64,000 nt of DNA from Bacillota bacterium (GCA_023461435.1 JAEYLC010000033.1:62001-126000); one strand, 5' to 3'; positions 1 through 8,848 are shown, counted from the first letter of the stretch. Notes: generated from the sequence alone by a model not told the origin. Translations and numbers: made by a program.

Positions 1-1182
1 CAAAAGGAAATAGGCTTGCTCGTCATCAATCTGAATCCGAACGTGCTGTATACGGCGGCCAAGGATCTAAGCTCCGACAGCCAGGTCTGCTTTTTTGATA
101 AAGACGGCAATTATCTTTGGGGCAACGAAGACCTCAAAGATAAATTTATCGCCGAGGATGTTAACAGGGGCTTCCAATGGGAAGAGGTGGATTCGCGCGG
201 CAGTAAAGCGATATTGAGCTCGTACAGCACACCGGATTCGCCCATTGTGCAGGTCGGAAAAAGCGTCGTGACAGCCGCCGAAATACAATCCAGCGAGACC
301 ATACTGCTGGTCATCACGCTCATCACAGCCGTCGTGTTGTCCGTGTTTGCGAGCGGCGCCTTTATCTCAAGCAACATCGCGCGCCCGATCGATCTGCTGG
401 CGGAAAACATGACGAGCACGAAGACCGAGGGGGAACTGCACGAGATTCATCTTTCGCTGCCCAACAACGAGATAAGGAATCTGGCCGACAGCTATAACAG
501 CATGATCGTTCATATCAATCATCTGATTGCGGAGCTCATCGAAAAGGAGAACAGCATCAGAAAAGCGGAAATGCGCACGCTGCAGGAACAGATTAAGCCG
601 CATTTTCTTTACAACTCGCTCGAAACGATCAGCTATATGGCGCTACAGAGCAACGCGCCGAGCGTTCATGACGCGCTGGAGACCCTCGGGAGTTTTTACC
701 GGAATTTCTTAAGCAAAGGCAGCAGGGAAATACCGCTGCGCAACGAGATTCTGATTGTCAAGGACTATCTTGCGCTTCAAAAGCTGAGGTATGGAGACGC
801 CTTTGACGATGAATATGCCGTTGATGAGAATGTGCTTGGCACACTGATCCCCAAGCTAATACTGCAGCCGCTTGTCGAAAACAGCCTTTATCATGGTGTG
901 CGCCTCAAGGGTGAGAAGGGGATTATCCGTATCAGCGCGTTCGAAAAGGACGGCTCGGTGCATATCACCGTTTATGACACCGGCGTGGGCATGACGCAGC
1001 AGCAGATCACGGATATACTCTCAGGCTCAGTCGCGGGTGAGGAGGATGAGCTCTCCGGCTTCGGACTCAAAGGAACGATTGAACGTATACGCTATTATTG
1101 CAACTATCGTGAAGTGATTAAGATACGCAGTGAACTTGGGGAATACACAGAGATTGAAATCATCATTCCCGGGGATAAGTAA
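1..1182 (+). CDS. Sensor histidine kinase, YesM family (5' end cut by window)
   Basis: Membrane sensor kinase that would phosphorylate the response regulator encoded just downstream. The reading frame is open from base 1, so the N-terminus lies outside the window and the first in-window start-like codon (TTG at 16) is probably internal. Residues below are numbered from that TTG. I see the end of an extracellular sensor domain, a membrane segment at about 94-117, a HAMP linker, then a His_kinase-type EQIKPHFLYNSLE motif (His195 is the likely phospho-acceptor) and an HATPase domain with N-box (QPLVENSLYHG), DTGVGM and GFGLKG motifs. This order is typical of YesM/LytS-like kinases paired with AraC-type regulators that control carbohydrate uptake. 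The sensed ligand is unknown. Confidence 0.93.
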   Translation, partial: QKEIGLLVINLNPNVLYTAAKDLSSDSQVCFFDKDGNYLWGNEDLKDKFIAEDVNRGFQWEEVDSRGSKAILSSYSTPDSPIVQVGKSVVTAAEIQSSETILLVITLITAVVLSVFASGAFISSNIARPIDLLAENMTSTKTEGELHEIHLSLPNNEIRNLADSYNSMIVHINHLIAELIEKENSIRKAEMRTLQEQIKPHFLYNSLETISYMALQSNAPSVHDALETLGSFYRNFLSKGSREIPLRNEILIVKDYLALQKLRYGDAFDDEYAVDENVLGTLIPKLILQPLVENSLYHGVRLKGEKGIIRISAFEKDGSVHITVYDTGVGMTQQQITDILSGSVAGEEDELSGFGLKGTIERIRYYCNYREVIKIRSELGEYTEIEIIIPGDK

Positions 1183-1198
1183 AGGAGGCTCAAAGACG

Positions 1199-1948
1199 AT
1201 GTTTAGAGTGATGCTCATCGATGACGAGGAGCCCACGCGCCTGCTGCTGAGAAAGTCCATAAATTGGAAATCGCTGGATCTTGAAGTCGTCGGCGAGGCA
1301 GGCAGCGGTATTGAAGCGATCAATAAGATTGACGAAATCAGGCCCCACATCGTGTTTGTGGATATTTGCATGCCGTTCATGGGTGGCATTGAATTTGCGA
1401 AGCTCGCCGTCAGCCGTTATCCGAACCTGAAGATCATCGTATTAACGGCTTTTGATGAGTTTGAATATGCGCGCCAGTGCATCGGTTTGCCGGTCTGCGG
1501 GTACATATTGAAGCCGATCGTGCGATCGGAGATATACGACCTTTTGAAAAAAGTCGTCCTGTCGGTGGAAGAGCCGTCGCGCGAGCCGGATGACGGAAAA
1601 GAAATTGAACCCTCGGCCATTCGCCGCATCGCGCGCTTTGTGGAAGAACACTATACGGATTCGAGCCTCAATCTCACGTCGATCGCGCAGACGTTCGGGT
1701 TCAATCCAAGCTATTTAAGCAGACGCTTTAAAACCGAAATCGGAAGCTCGTTTATTGAGCATTTAACGGAATGCCGCATGAAAAAGGCGATGCAGATGGC
1801 GAAGGACAACGAAAAGATGTTCAGCACCGCCAACGCCGTGGGCATTCCGGACCCCAACTATTTCGGCCGCTGCTTTAAAAAATATACGGGCATCAGTTAT
1901 TCCGAATTTTCCAGGAACACGCCCGCTGCGGAAAACCATCCCCGTTGA
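1199..1948 (+). CDS. Response regulator, YesN type (REC + AraC HTH)
   Basis: Transcription regulator of 249 residues, partner of the kinase 16 bp upstream. The ATG at 1199 is chosen because AAAGGAGG lies at good spacing before it, and the protein then opens directly with the receiver fold (MFRVMLIDDEEP). The receiver domain spans about 1-125 with Asp55 (VFVDICMPF) as phospho-acceptor. A two-helix-turn-helix AraC domain covers about 150-245, ending in the usual DPNYFGRCFKKYTGISYSEF-like signature. Such regulators normally activate nearby sugar ABC transporter genes. No permease or binding-protein gene lies next to it inside the window, so its target may be upstream. Confidence 0.94.
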   Translation: MFRVMLIDDEEPTRLLLRKSINWKSLDLEVVGEAGSGIEAINKIDEIRPHIVFVDICMPFMGGIEFAKLAVSRYPNLKIIVLTAFDEFEYARQCIGLPVCGYILKPIVRSEIYDLLKKVVLSVEEPSREPDDGKEIEPSAIRRIARFVEEHYTDSSLNLTSIAQTFGFNPSYLSRRFKTEIGSSFIEHLTECRMKKAMQMAKDNEKMFSTANAVGIPDPNYFGRCFKKYTGISYSEFSRNTPAAENHPR

Positions 1949-2066
1949 TGCGGGCGCCTGATTCGTCGGGCAAAAATCTAAAGAGCAAAAAAACGGCATG
2001 TAACGGCTCCACTCATACCGTTATGTGTACGTAAAAAAAGGAGGCAAGAATTACCCGCATCGGCTT

Positions 2067-2105
2067 GCGGTGCAGCAGTGTGGAGACCTGCTGTAATGCT
2101 GCCGC
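2067..2105 (+). other. GC-rich hairpin in the leader of the ABC ATPase gene
   Basis: A stem formed by bases 2071-2078 and 2088-2095, extended by GCGG/CCGC at 2067-2070 and 2102-2105 across an asymmetric bulge. It lies between an AAGGAGG at 2039-2045, which is not followed by an ATG, and the ATPase start at 2170. It may be a remnant or a translational control element. The rest of 1949-2169 shows no gene. Confidence 0.3.
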
Positions 2106-2169
2106 CTCATATTTACGGGCGGCGGTGAGCCGCGCAGGAGCGGAGGCTGTGCGCGGCAAAGCTGAAAGT

Positions 2170-3294
2170 ATGGCAAAGGTCGCATTAAAAAACATCAAAA
2201 AGGTCTATGACAAGAACGTGGTCGCGGTGGACAGCTTCAGTCTGGACATCGCCGACAAGGAATTCGTCGTGCTCGTCGGCCCTTCGGGCTGCGGCAAATC
2301 CACCACTTTGCGCATGGTGGCCGGTCTCGAAGAGATCTCGGAAGGCGAGCTCTATATTGAAGACCGTCTTGTCAACGCGGTGCCCCCCAAAGACCGTGAT
2401 ATCGCGATGGTGTTCCAAAACTACGCGCTTTATCCGCACATGACGGTCTATGAAAACCTTGCTTTTGCGCTCAAGCTCCGCAAGGAAAAGAAGGATGAAA
2501 TCGACAGAAAGGTCAAACAGGCGGCTGAGATACTCGGCATCACCGAGCTGCTAAAGCGCAAGCCCAAAGCCCTCTCGGGCGGTCAGAGGCAGCGTGTGGC
2601 CATCGGGCGCGCCATCGTGCGTGAACCCAAGGTGTTCCTTATGGACGAGCCGCTGAGCAACCTCGATGCCAAGCTCAGGAACCAGATGCGTGCCGAGCTC
2701 ATTAAGTTGCGTGAGCGCATCGACACCACATTTATCTATGTGACGCACGATCAGGTGGAAGCGATGACGCTGGGCGACCGAATCGTCATCATGAAGGACG
2801 GCTTCATTCAGCAGATCGGGACACCGCAGGATGTGTTCAACCGGCCGGCAAACAAATTCGTCGCGGGCTTTATCGGGACGCCGCAGATGAACTTCTTCCC
2901 GGCTGAGCTTGTGCTTTCCGGCAGCGATTATACGGTGCGCACGGCGGGAGCGGAAATCAAGCTTCCCGCCGACAAGCAAAAGCTGCTCAAAAAGAACAAC
3001 CCGGCACCGGGTGAGGTGCTGCTTGGCATACGCCCCGAGCATATGGCGCTCACGACCGAGGACGACAGCGGTGTGATCAAGGCGAAGGTGGACGTTTCAG
3101 AAATGATGGGCAGCGAAATCTATCTTCATTTGGTCGTGGATGGCAGGGATGCGGTGATTCGTGTTCAGGTCACGGATTTAAACAGCTCGCTTTTTGAGCC
3201 CGGAAAGGCTAATTACGTGAATTTCAAAATACCCGCGGATTTGATTCATCTTTTTGACGTGGCCACAGAAAGGAGCCTTCTCTCCGGCTGCTGA
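2170..3294 (+). CDS. Sugar ABC transporter ATP-binding protein, MsmX/UgpC type
   Basis: Cytoplasmic ATPase of 374 residues that energises CUT1-family sugar importers. Walker A GPSGCGKST is at about 37-45, followed by the Q-loop, the ABC signature LSGGQRQRVAIGRA, Walker B VFLMDEP, the H-loop YVTHDQVEA, and a C-terminal TOBE/OB regulatory domain (about 240-370). The frame is open further upstream to a TTG at 2065, but family alignment places the start at the ATG at 2170 (MAKVALKNIKKVYDKN); its ribosome site is weak. No permease is adjacent. As with MsmX in other Firmicutes, it may serve several importers, including the ATPase-less one at 27790-31056. Confidence 0.93.
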   Translation: MAKVALKNIKKVYDKNVVAVDSFSLDIADKEFVVLVGPSGCGKSTTLRMVAGLEEISEGELYIEDRLVNAVPPKDRDIAMVFQNYALYPHMTVYENLAFALKLRKEKKDEIDRKVKQAAEILGITELLKRKPKALSGGQRQRVAIGRAIVREPKVFLMDEPLSNLDAKLRNQMRAELIKLRERIDTTFIYVTHDQVEAMTLGDRIVIMKDGFIQQIGTPQDVFNRPANKFVAGFIGTPQMNFFPAELVLSGSDYTVRTAGAEIKLPADKQKLLKKNNPAPGEVLLGIRPEHMALTTEDDSGVIKAKVDVSEMMGSEIYLHLVVDGRDAVIRVQVTDLNSSLFEPGKANYVNFKIPADLIHLFDVATERSLLSGC

Positions 3295-3342
3295 ACAAAA
3301 GGCGAAACGCTTAATCCGTTAATGTGTGATATCTGTTTCCTC

Positions 3343-3378
3343 TTTTCAATCAGGGCTGGCTTGAGACCTGATTGAAAA
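3343..3378 (+). other. 12-bp stem-loop after the ABC ATPase gene
   Basis: A perfect 12-bp inverted repeat (3343-3354 pairs with 3367-3378) with a 12-nt loop, immediately before a second, terminator-like hairpin. It may act as transcript end or stabiliser. Confidence 0.55.
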
Positions 3379-3390
3379 TCGCTCAAAGAT

Positions 3391-3421
3391 AAACGTCGGA
3401 TCGTTGCACGATCCGGCGTTT
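3391..3421 (+). terminator. Terminator-like hairpin between convergent genes
   Basis: A stem of about 13 bp with one G-U pair, loop TTGCA, followed by a T-rich but interrupted tract (GTGTTGTCATTTT). It lies between the ATPase gene (+) and the glycosyltransferase gene (-) and may serve both directions. Confidence 0.55.
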
Positions 3422-3455
3422 GTGTTGTCATTTTACCGATTTCAGCCATACTATA

Positions 3456-4835
3456 TCATTGCGGTTTCTGAGCTTTGATCGAATACAGATAAGTACTGAA
3501 GTTATAATCTTTTTCACCCTCGCTGATTGCGCAGAGCCTTTGAATATAGGCCGTGTCATCTTCGCTGAGCACCGAGAACCAATGAAACGTATACTGACCC
3601 TGATATCCGCAATCGGTCAGCAGCGCGGAGAAATCCTGGAGCGTGTAGTCCGTGATGCCGGTCTTTTGGTGTCTGTTGCCGGACAGGAACCATGTGCCGT
3701 TGAGCAGATCGCGGACGCGGCTGAAATGCAGGACGTTCTGTATCGAGGCGATCACCCACCCGCCGGGCCTAAGCTTCTTTTTCACGCTGTCCAAGAATGC
3801 TTTTGGGTTCTGAACCGTCTCGGGGTAGCGGCCGACCAGAATATAATCAAAGAAGCCGTCCTCATATCCGCTCATCACACTGCTCAAATCGCACGTGGAT
3901 ATTTTCGCAAAATGGCGCGAGATTTCAGCCATGTGAACATCCGGCTCCCAGCCGAAAAGTACGGCGCCCGGACAAGCATATTTGATTTTCAGCAGCGTGG
4001 CGCCGATACCGCAGCCAAGCTCCAGAATATTCATGTCTTTTTTATCCGGCTCGTTTAAAATTCTCAGCGAATCATGCTTAATCTCGTCGAAAGCTTGCGT
4101 CACAAAGCCCCACCTGTTGAAAAAAGTGGCCCTGTTTGCGTATAGTATCGGATAAAAGCGTGACATGTCCTTCCAGAAGCCAGTGCCAAGGTAATGATGG
4201 ATAAAGCAATCGTGGCATAGCATGAGCCTGTAACCGGCTTTTAAAATACGAAGCGAAAAATCGTTGTCTTCCACATAACCCGGTGAATAGGCTTCGTCAA
4301 GCAGGCCGATCTTATTGATCACTTCTCTTTTGATGAGTAGGCAATAGCCGATCAAAAAAACCTTTTCCTCCCACAGACTGCTGTTTGATCTGTTGTTTTT
4401 ATCGGCGCATTCCTGCATCTCGTCCATGTTCTCGTATGTGAAATCAACCCCCTGCAGGTTTTCATGGTGATTGCTCACGGCGCCTGCCGCCCCGATGTCA
4501 TGGCTGCTGTAAAGGCATGTGCGCAGATTTTCGAGCCACCTTGGCGTGACGATGGTGTCGTTGTTAAGCAGCAGTATATCGTTGTCGGCCTCCGCCATGC
4601 GGATGCCGATATTGCAGCCTCTGGGGAACCCTTCGTTTTTTTCGTTGAGCTGCAGCTTTAAATCGGGCTGAGCTTTAAGCCATTCCCGCGTTTCGTCTGT
4701 CGAGTTGTTGTCGACAACAATGATCTCGTATGTGTTGTTTTCGGTGTATTTTCTTATGCTTTCGATACAGTCCCTGCTGTATTCAAAGTTGTTATACGTC
4801 AGTATGATAATGGATGTCTTATGAATCGTGCCCAT
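3456..4835 (-). CDS. Glycosyltransferase family 2 fused to a methyltransferase domain
   Basis: Bifunctional protein of 459 residues, probably acting in surface or spore polysaccharide/glycoprotein assembly. Residues about 7-230 are a GT-A family 2 domain (SIIILTYNNFEYSRDCIESI, VVDNNSTDETR, the DxD-like LLLNNDT, and VEDNDFSLR). Residues about 265-400 are a class I SAM-dependent methyltransferase domain (NILELGCGIGATLL, GWEPD, FDYILVGRYPE). The fusion could add and then methylate a sugar or cap a glycan. It is divergent from the collagen-like gene at 5031 and belongs with the glycosylation locus. Acceptor and donor cannot be read from sequence. Confidence 0.85.
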   Translation of the reverse strand: MGTIHKTSIIILTYNNFEYSRDCIESIRKYTENNTYEIIVVDNNSTDETREWLKAQPDLKLQLNEKNEGFPRGCNIGIRMAEADNDILLLNNDTIVTPRWLENLRTCLYSSHDIGAAGAVSNHHENLQGVDFTYENMDEMQECADKNNRSNSSLWEEKVFLIGYCLLIKREVINKIGLLDEAYSPGYVEDNDFSLRILKAGYRLMLCHDCFIHHYLGTGFWKDMSRFYPILYANRATFFNRWGFVTQAFDEIKHDSLRILNEPDKKDMNILELGCGIGATLLKIKYACPGAVLFGWEPDVHMAEISRHFAKISTCDLSSVMSGYEDGFFDYILVGRYPETVQNPKAFLDSVKKKLRPGGWVIASIQNVLHFSRVRDLLNGTWFLSGNRHQKTGITDYTLQDFSALLTDCGYQGQYTFHWFSVLSEDDTAYIQRLCAISEGEKDYNFSTYLYSIKAQKPQ

Positions 4836-4972
4836 ATTGAACCACTGCTCTTTTCAATTATTTCTCTATATAAAAATATACAAGTTGAATCATTGTTGTG
4901 ACTTGAAGGCCCGTGAAAAGAAAAATAAGTATCGGAAATGATACATTTGCGGTTTTTGAGTGTAAATCCAGT

Positions 4973-4999
4973 ACCATAAATTTTATATTAACATATTAT
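4973..4999 (+). promoter_or_regulatory. Possible SigK-like (mother-cell) promoter of the collagen-like gene
   Basis: AC at 4973-4974, 17 bp, then CATATTAT at 4992-4999, in an A+T-rich region ending about 30 bp before the start codon. This resembles the sporulation sigma-K pattern (AC, 16-17 bp, CATANNNT). The motif is short and could occur by chance. The third collagen-like gene has the same arrangement. An inverted repeat GTATC-N6-GATAC sits at 4929-4944. Confidence 0.35.
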
Positions 5000-5030
5000 G
5001 TACTATAACTCTAAGGAAGGTTGAATTATT

Positions 5031-6806
5031 ATGCCTACAATACAGTTAACACCGATTGGTGACACTTATATATCAAGATGGCCTGCGAATGCCAATTATT
5101 CCGAAAGAGAAATTATTGCAGCCGGCTTCGATTATCGAAGAAGAAACGTATTTAGAAGCCTGATCAAATTCGAAAAGCCTTGTTTACCCGAGGGATGTGA
5201 ATTTATCAGCGCATGTTTGAGGCTGCATGTCGAAGATGTCGTCTATGCAGACGATGTGGCTTTAAGAGTGAATAAAATTACATCCGAATTTGATACAAGA
5301 ACAGTCACATGGAATACTCAGCCGACATTGGTGCCGACGTCAACCGTATTTAATGTGAATTGTCATGAAGTCGATCAGTTTGTTGAGGTCGACGTCAGTG
5401 AACTGGTACGCGATGTATTTTTCAAGCACACTCACGACCTGGGCATCGGCCTGACAGGTGCGAGAGACAGAGACGGGCTGGCTGTTTTTGCAAGCTCGAA
5501 TAAATCGCCTAAGTTTGCACCGCTGCTGATTATTATTATTGTCTGCCCGGTTAAAGGACCAACGGGTCCAACGGGACCGACGGGACCGACAGGGCCGACG
5601 GGGCCGACAGGTGCATCGGGGACAACAGGCGCGACGGGCGCAACGGGGGCAACCGGCCCGACGGGTGCGACAGGCGCGACAGGACCTACGGGTGCAGCGG
5701 GATCTGCGGGCGCGACAGGCGCGACAGGCGCGACAGGACCGACGGGACCGACAGGACCAACGGGTGCGGCAGGATCTGCGGGCGCCACAGGCGCAACGGG
5801 ACCTACGGGGCCGACAGGACCGACGGGACCGACAGGAGACACAGGCCCAGCCGGCACGGCGGCTGCAACGGGCGCGACAGGGCCGACAGGTCCAACTGGC
5901 CCGACAGGTGATCCGGGTGCGACAGGCGCGACAGGGCCGACGGGACCGACAGGAGATACGGGGCCGACGGGAGATCCGGGCGCGACAGGAGATACCGGGC
6001 CGACGGGAGATACCGGGCCGACGGGCGACACAGGCCCGACGGGAGACACAGGCCCGACGGGAGACACAGGCCCGACAGGCGATACAGGCCCGACGGGAGA
6101 TACCGGGCCGACGGGAGACACAGGCCCGACGGGCGATACCGGGCCGACGGGCGACACAGGGCCGACGGGCGACACAGGCCCGACAGGAGACACAGGGCCG
6201 ACGGGTGATACCGGGCCGACGGGTGATACAGGCCCGACGGGTGATACAGGCCCGACGGGCGACACAGGACCGACAGGCGACACGGGACCGACGGGAGACA
6301 CAGGCCCGACGGGCGATACCGGACCGACAGGCGACACGGGACCGACGGGACCGACGGGCTTCACGGGACCGACAGGCGATACGGGGGCGGCTGTACAGCT
6401 GCGTGGCATTCAGGCGCAGTTGGCGGATGCCGGCGGCACAACGATAGCTGATGGTGCGACGGTGATATTTGATACTGTTGTCAACGATCAGAGTCTCAAT
6501 ATCAGCTATGGCGCAGGTACAGGTGTGTTCACCGTTACTGCGACGGGAAATTACTATGTGACATGGTGGGTTGATACCGACGGCGCAGAGGAGGCAATCA
6601 ATGTTTCGTTTGGAATCAGCCTGAACGGAGGCCCCGGCATACTTGGGTCGTCTCCGATCGTCTCTGGCCAGCTTAACGGCAGCGCATTGCTTTCTATTGG
6701 CGCAGTGCCGGCCACAATAGAACTGGTCAACCTGACGGGTGATACCGTGTTTTTGCCGCTGACTCCTGTGCAGGCCAATATCGTTATTGTAGAGATAAGC
6801 CTGTAG
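5031..6806 (+). CDS. Collagen-like repeat protein with N-terminal DNRLRE-type and C-terminal BclA-like domains
   Basis: Likely structural glycoprotein of the spore or cell surface, 591 residues, with no signal peptide, as is common for exosporium filament proteins. Residues 1-170 form a beta-rich domain like the DNRLRE/CBM96 family (GDTYISRW, RSLIKFE, VTWNTQPT, VSELVRD). Residues about 176-453 are uninterrupted Gly-X-Thr collagen triplets, first GPTGAT-rich and then mostly GPTGDT. Residues about 455-591 form a jelly-roll-like domain resembling the BclA C-terminal trimerising domain. GPT threonines are the O-glycosylated sites in Bacillus BclA, which fits the neighbouring sugar genes. The start follows AAGGAAGG at 5014-5021. 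The repeat DNA is low-complexity and likely length-variable. Confidence 0.88.
   Translation: MPTIQLTPIGDTYISRWPANANYSEREIIAAGFDYRRRNVFRSLIKFEKPCLPEGCEFISACLRLHVEDVVYADDVALRVNKITSEFDTRTVTWNTQPTLVPTSTVFNVNCHEVDQFVEVDVSELVRDVFFKHTHDLGIGLTGARDRDGLAVFASSNKSPKFAPLLIIIIVCPVKGPTGPTGPTGPTGPTGPTGASGTTGATGATGATGPTGATGATGPTGAAGSAGATGATGATGPTGPTGPTGAAGSAGATGATGPTGPTGPTGPTGDTGPAGTAAATGATGPTGPTGPTGDPGATGATGPTGPTGDTGPTGDPGATGDTGPTGDTGPTGDTGPTGDTGPTGDTGPTGDTGPTGDTGPTGDTGPTGDTGPTGDTGPTGDTGPTGDTGPTGDTGPTGDTGPTGDTGPTGDTGPTGDTGPTGDTGPTGDTGPTGDTGPTGPTGFTGPTGDTGAAVQLRGIQAQLADAGGTTIADGATVIFDTVVNDQSLNISYGAGTGVFTVTATGNYYVTWWVDTDGAEEAINVSFGISLNGGPGILGSSPIVSGQLNGSALLSIGAVPATIELVNLTGDTVFLPLTPVQANIVIVEISL
5556..6386 (+). 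repeat. Collagen-triplet tandem repeat (9/18-bp units)
   Basis: Degenerate 9-bp units encoding Gly-X-Thr, organised in the second half as 18-bp units encoding GPTGDT. Synonymous third-base differences show the units are not all recent copies. The repeat produces long open frames on the other strand that are not genes. Confidence 0.95.
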
Positions 6807-6862
6807 AGTCATATTCATGGCGCGGCGTTTTGGCAAAACGCCATTGAGATTGATACAAAATG

Positions 6863-6895
6863 CGATTGGGCTCCCTTTTACAGGAAGCCCAATCG
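6863..6895 (+). terminator. Stem-loop after first collagen-like gene
   Basis: A perfect 10-bp stem (6863-6872 with 6886-6895) with a 13-nt loop but no following T-run, so either a weak terminator or an mRNA-stabilising hairpin. No other signal is evident in 6807-7026. Confidence 0.5.
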
Positions 6896-7026
6896 TAAAT
6901 ATGGAGTCTGCTTATATTATTCACAGCGGATGCGTATAGCAAAAGTTTTCATGATGTCATTTGAATGAGTTTGGGCATCAATGCTGCATGAAAAGAGAGA
7001 ATCCTAGCAGCGATTGGAGGAAAATA

Positions 7027-8376
7027 ATGAGCAATATTGCGTTTCAAGTTGAGCGGTTAGCCGCCGGAAGCGTTGCGCCGGGCAGTAATGTCATCTTTGA
7101 TACGGTTGTTTTCTCCTCGGGGAATATCACTTATAACAGTGTGACGGGCGTTATCACATTTAACGAAGCCGGCAGATATGTGTTTGATTGGTGGGTAGAT
7201 ACACAGTCTTCTCAATCAACGACCGGGGCGGTGTTTGCAGTCAGCACGTCACAAGGCGATTTTTTGGAAGGCGTCTCTCCGATTAAAACCGGAGAAGTCG
7301 TCGGAACGGGTATCGTCGAGGTCGTTGCTGCGCCGGTAACGGCATCTTTGGTTAACGCGACGGCAAATATATTCTATTTCCCGGTTAATGTTCCTTTGAA
7401 AGCAACTCTGGTGATCGTCGAGGACGACATTGGCGCAACGGGACCGACAGGAGATACAGGCCCGACAGGAGATACAGGCCCGACGGGTGACACGGGACCG
7501 ACAGGCTTCACGGGACCGACAGGCTTCACGGGGCCGACAGGCGACACAGGACCGACGGGTGATACCGGGCCGACGGGAGACACAGGACCGACGGGAGACA
7601 CAGGACCGACAGGCGGCACAGGACCGACGGGCGACACAGGACCGACAGGCGACACAGGACCGACGGGAGATACGGGACCGACGGGAGATACGGGACCGAC
7701 GGGAGATACAGGGCCGACGGGAGACACGGGACCGACGGGCGACACGGGACCGACAGGCGACACGGGACCTACCGGCGACACGGGACCGACGGGCGACACC
7801 GGACCGACGGGCGATACCGGACCGACGGGCGATACCGGACCGACAGGCGATACGGGACCGACAGGAGACACAGGACCGACGGGAGACACGGGACCGACCG
7901 GAGACACAGGACCGACGGGAGACACAGGACCGACGGGAGATACGGGACCGACGGGAGACACGGGACCTGCGAGCCCAGGTGTAACAACTTTTGGGTATGT
8001 GTTTGATACGACAGTCGGCGGGCAAGTTGTTGCAGCGGGTGCGGATGTAACCTTCAGCACCAATGGCCCGCTGAGTGGAGTCGCGCATACAGCGGGAACG
8101 ACGGATGTGACGGTTCCTGTCGACGGCACCTACCAAATCTACTATGCCGTCAATATTACGGTGGGTACTGGCTCCACCATATCGATTGCCGTGGGGGGAA
8201 CACCGGATGCATCGACAAGCATAGACTTGCTTGCCATTGGAGAAACAAGCGGTGATGCGATGTTAACGTTGACCGCCGGGGATACGATTACGTTGAATAA
8301 CAGCTCGGGTGCGGTTGCGTTTACAACTTCTGCGACGAACGTGGGGGCTCAGCTTGACGTGATACTCCTGTCATAA
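7027..8376 (+). CDS. Collagen-like repeat protein with BclA-like globular domains at both ends
   Basis: Predicted spore/surface filament protein of 449 residues. The ATG at 7027 is preferred over upstream in-frame starts because GGAGG lies 8 bp before it and the paralogue at 8849 starts at the same alignment position (MSNIAFQVERLA against MSDIALQIERVA). Residues 1-134 are a jelly-roll-like domain similar to the C-terminal domain of the 5031 protein. Residues about 136-315 are almost pure GPTGDT repeats. Residues about 318-449 form a second, different beta-sandwich-like domain (TTFGYVFDTTVGGQVVAAG). No signal peptide or anchor is visible. It is probably glycosylated on Thr. Confidence 0.87.
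   Translation: MSNIAFQVERLAAGSVAPGSNVIFDTVVFSSGNITYNSVTGVITFNEAGRYVFDWWVDTQSSQSTTGAVFAVSTSQGDFLEGVSPIKTGEVVGTGIVEVVAAPVTASLVNATANIFYFPVNVPLKATLVIVEDDIGATGPTGDTGPTGDTGPTGDTGPTGFTGPTGFTGPTGDTGPTGDTGPTGDTGPTGDTGPTGGTGPTGDTGPTGDTGPTGDTGPTGDTGPTGDTGPTGDTGPTGDTGPTGDTGPTGDTGPTGDTGPTGDTGPTGDTGPTGDTGPTGDTGPTGDTGPTGDTGPTGDTGPTGDTGPTGDTGPASPGVTTFGYVFDTTVGGQVVAAGADVTFSTNGPLSGVAHTAGTTDVTVPVDGTYQIYYAVNITVGTGSTISIAVGGTPDASTSIDLLAIGETSGDAMLTLTAGDTITLNNSSGAVAFTTSATNVGAQLDVILLS
7432..7965 (+). repeat. GPTGDT-coding tandem repeat (18-bp units)
   Basis: Near-uniform 18-bp units encoding GPTGDT, with a few GPTGFT and GPTGGT variants near the 5' end. It is more homogeneous than the repeat in the first collagen-like gene, suggesting recent expansion or homogenisation. 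Confidence 0.95.
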
Positions 8377-8413
8377 CTGAAGGCAGTAAAATGAACGTAA
8401 AATAAAGGTCAAA

Positions 8414-8464
8414 AGGGCTGTCCGCAAACGGTTAAAACCGGGAGAGGGGCAGCCTCTTTTCTTA
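8414..8464 (+). terminator. Rho-independent terminator after second collagen-like gene
   Basis: Stem 8416-8423/8447-8454 (one G-U pair) enclosing a small internal hairpin CGGTTAAAACCG (8429-8440), followed by TCTTTTCTT. Confidence 0.7.
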
Positions 8465-8549
8465 TGGAAAGTGTAAGAGAAAAGGCGCGGTAATCAGCAT
8501 TGCCTTTTGCTGCATTGTTGGTATTTTTGTATATTTAACTGATCTTGGT

Positions 8550-8579
8550 TTTGTCACACATTTGTTAAAGTGTGACAAA
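8550..8579. promoter_or_regulatory. Perfect 10-bp inverted repeat, operator candidate
   Basis: TTTGTCACAC at 8550-8559 and its exact inverse GTGTGACAAA at 8570-8579, separated by 10 bp. It overlaps the -35 position of the predicted promoter of the third collagen-like gene, so a bound protein could block or aid transcription. It is not the CRP order (TGTGA first), and I cannot name the regulator. Confidence 0.5.
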
Positions 8580-8601
8580 ATGCGCTTTTAAGGCATAAGT
8601 T
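8575..8601 (+). promoter_or_regulatory. Possible SigK-like promoter of third collagen-like gene
   Basis: AC at 8575-8576, 17 bp, CATAAGTT at 8594-8601: the same layout as upstream of the first collagen-like gene. A TATAAT also lies at 8602-8607 without a clear -35. The following leader of about 240 bases (to 8848) contains a 6-bp stem GCAGTT/AACTGC and an AGAGC/GCTCT pairing, so it may be structured; I recognise no RNA family in it. Confidence 0.33.
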
Positions 8602-8848
8602 TATAATATAACAAGTGCGGCAGCGAAGATTGACGGCGCAATGCAGTTAAGCTCTGCGGCGAAATTGAACTGCTGTTGTACTCGCGGCAAAGAGCACAGG
8701 GGGATAGTCTGTAAAAAGCGGCTCTCTGCGCCTCTTTTATTTCCTGAACTATTAACCCCTGATAAGGAGTACGGATATAGACAGGATAAAGCGCTTTAAC
8801 TGAGGGGCTTTTGAAAGCGGCAATTGATTAAGCAAAGGAGGAGAAAAA

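Noticed and set aside
2065..2169. N-terminal extension of the MsmX-like ATPase from a TTG start
   Set aside because: The extra 35 residues are Cys/Ala/Arg-rich, lie over a hairpin and have no counterpart in the family; the ATG at 2170 gives the standard N-terminus.
3420..4058. Plus-strand frame of 212 codons opposite the glycosyltransferase-methyltransferase gene
   Set aside because: No ribosome site or family motif; the minus-strand gene has clear GT2 and SAM-binding motifs.
5340..6836. Long open frames on the minus strand (and other plus frames) across the collagen repeats, also at 7249-8136, 7374-8129 and 9199-10144
   Set aside because: They arise from the 9/18-bp repeat having no stops in several frames; they consist of Arg/Ser/Pro/Val monotony and have no sensible start signals.
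5556..7965. Tandem repeats resembling a CRISPR array
   Set aside because: Units are 9 or 18 bp, contiguous without unique spacers, and encode in-frame collagen triplets; no cas genes are near.
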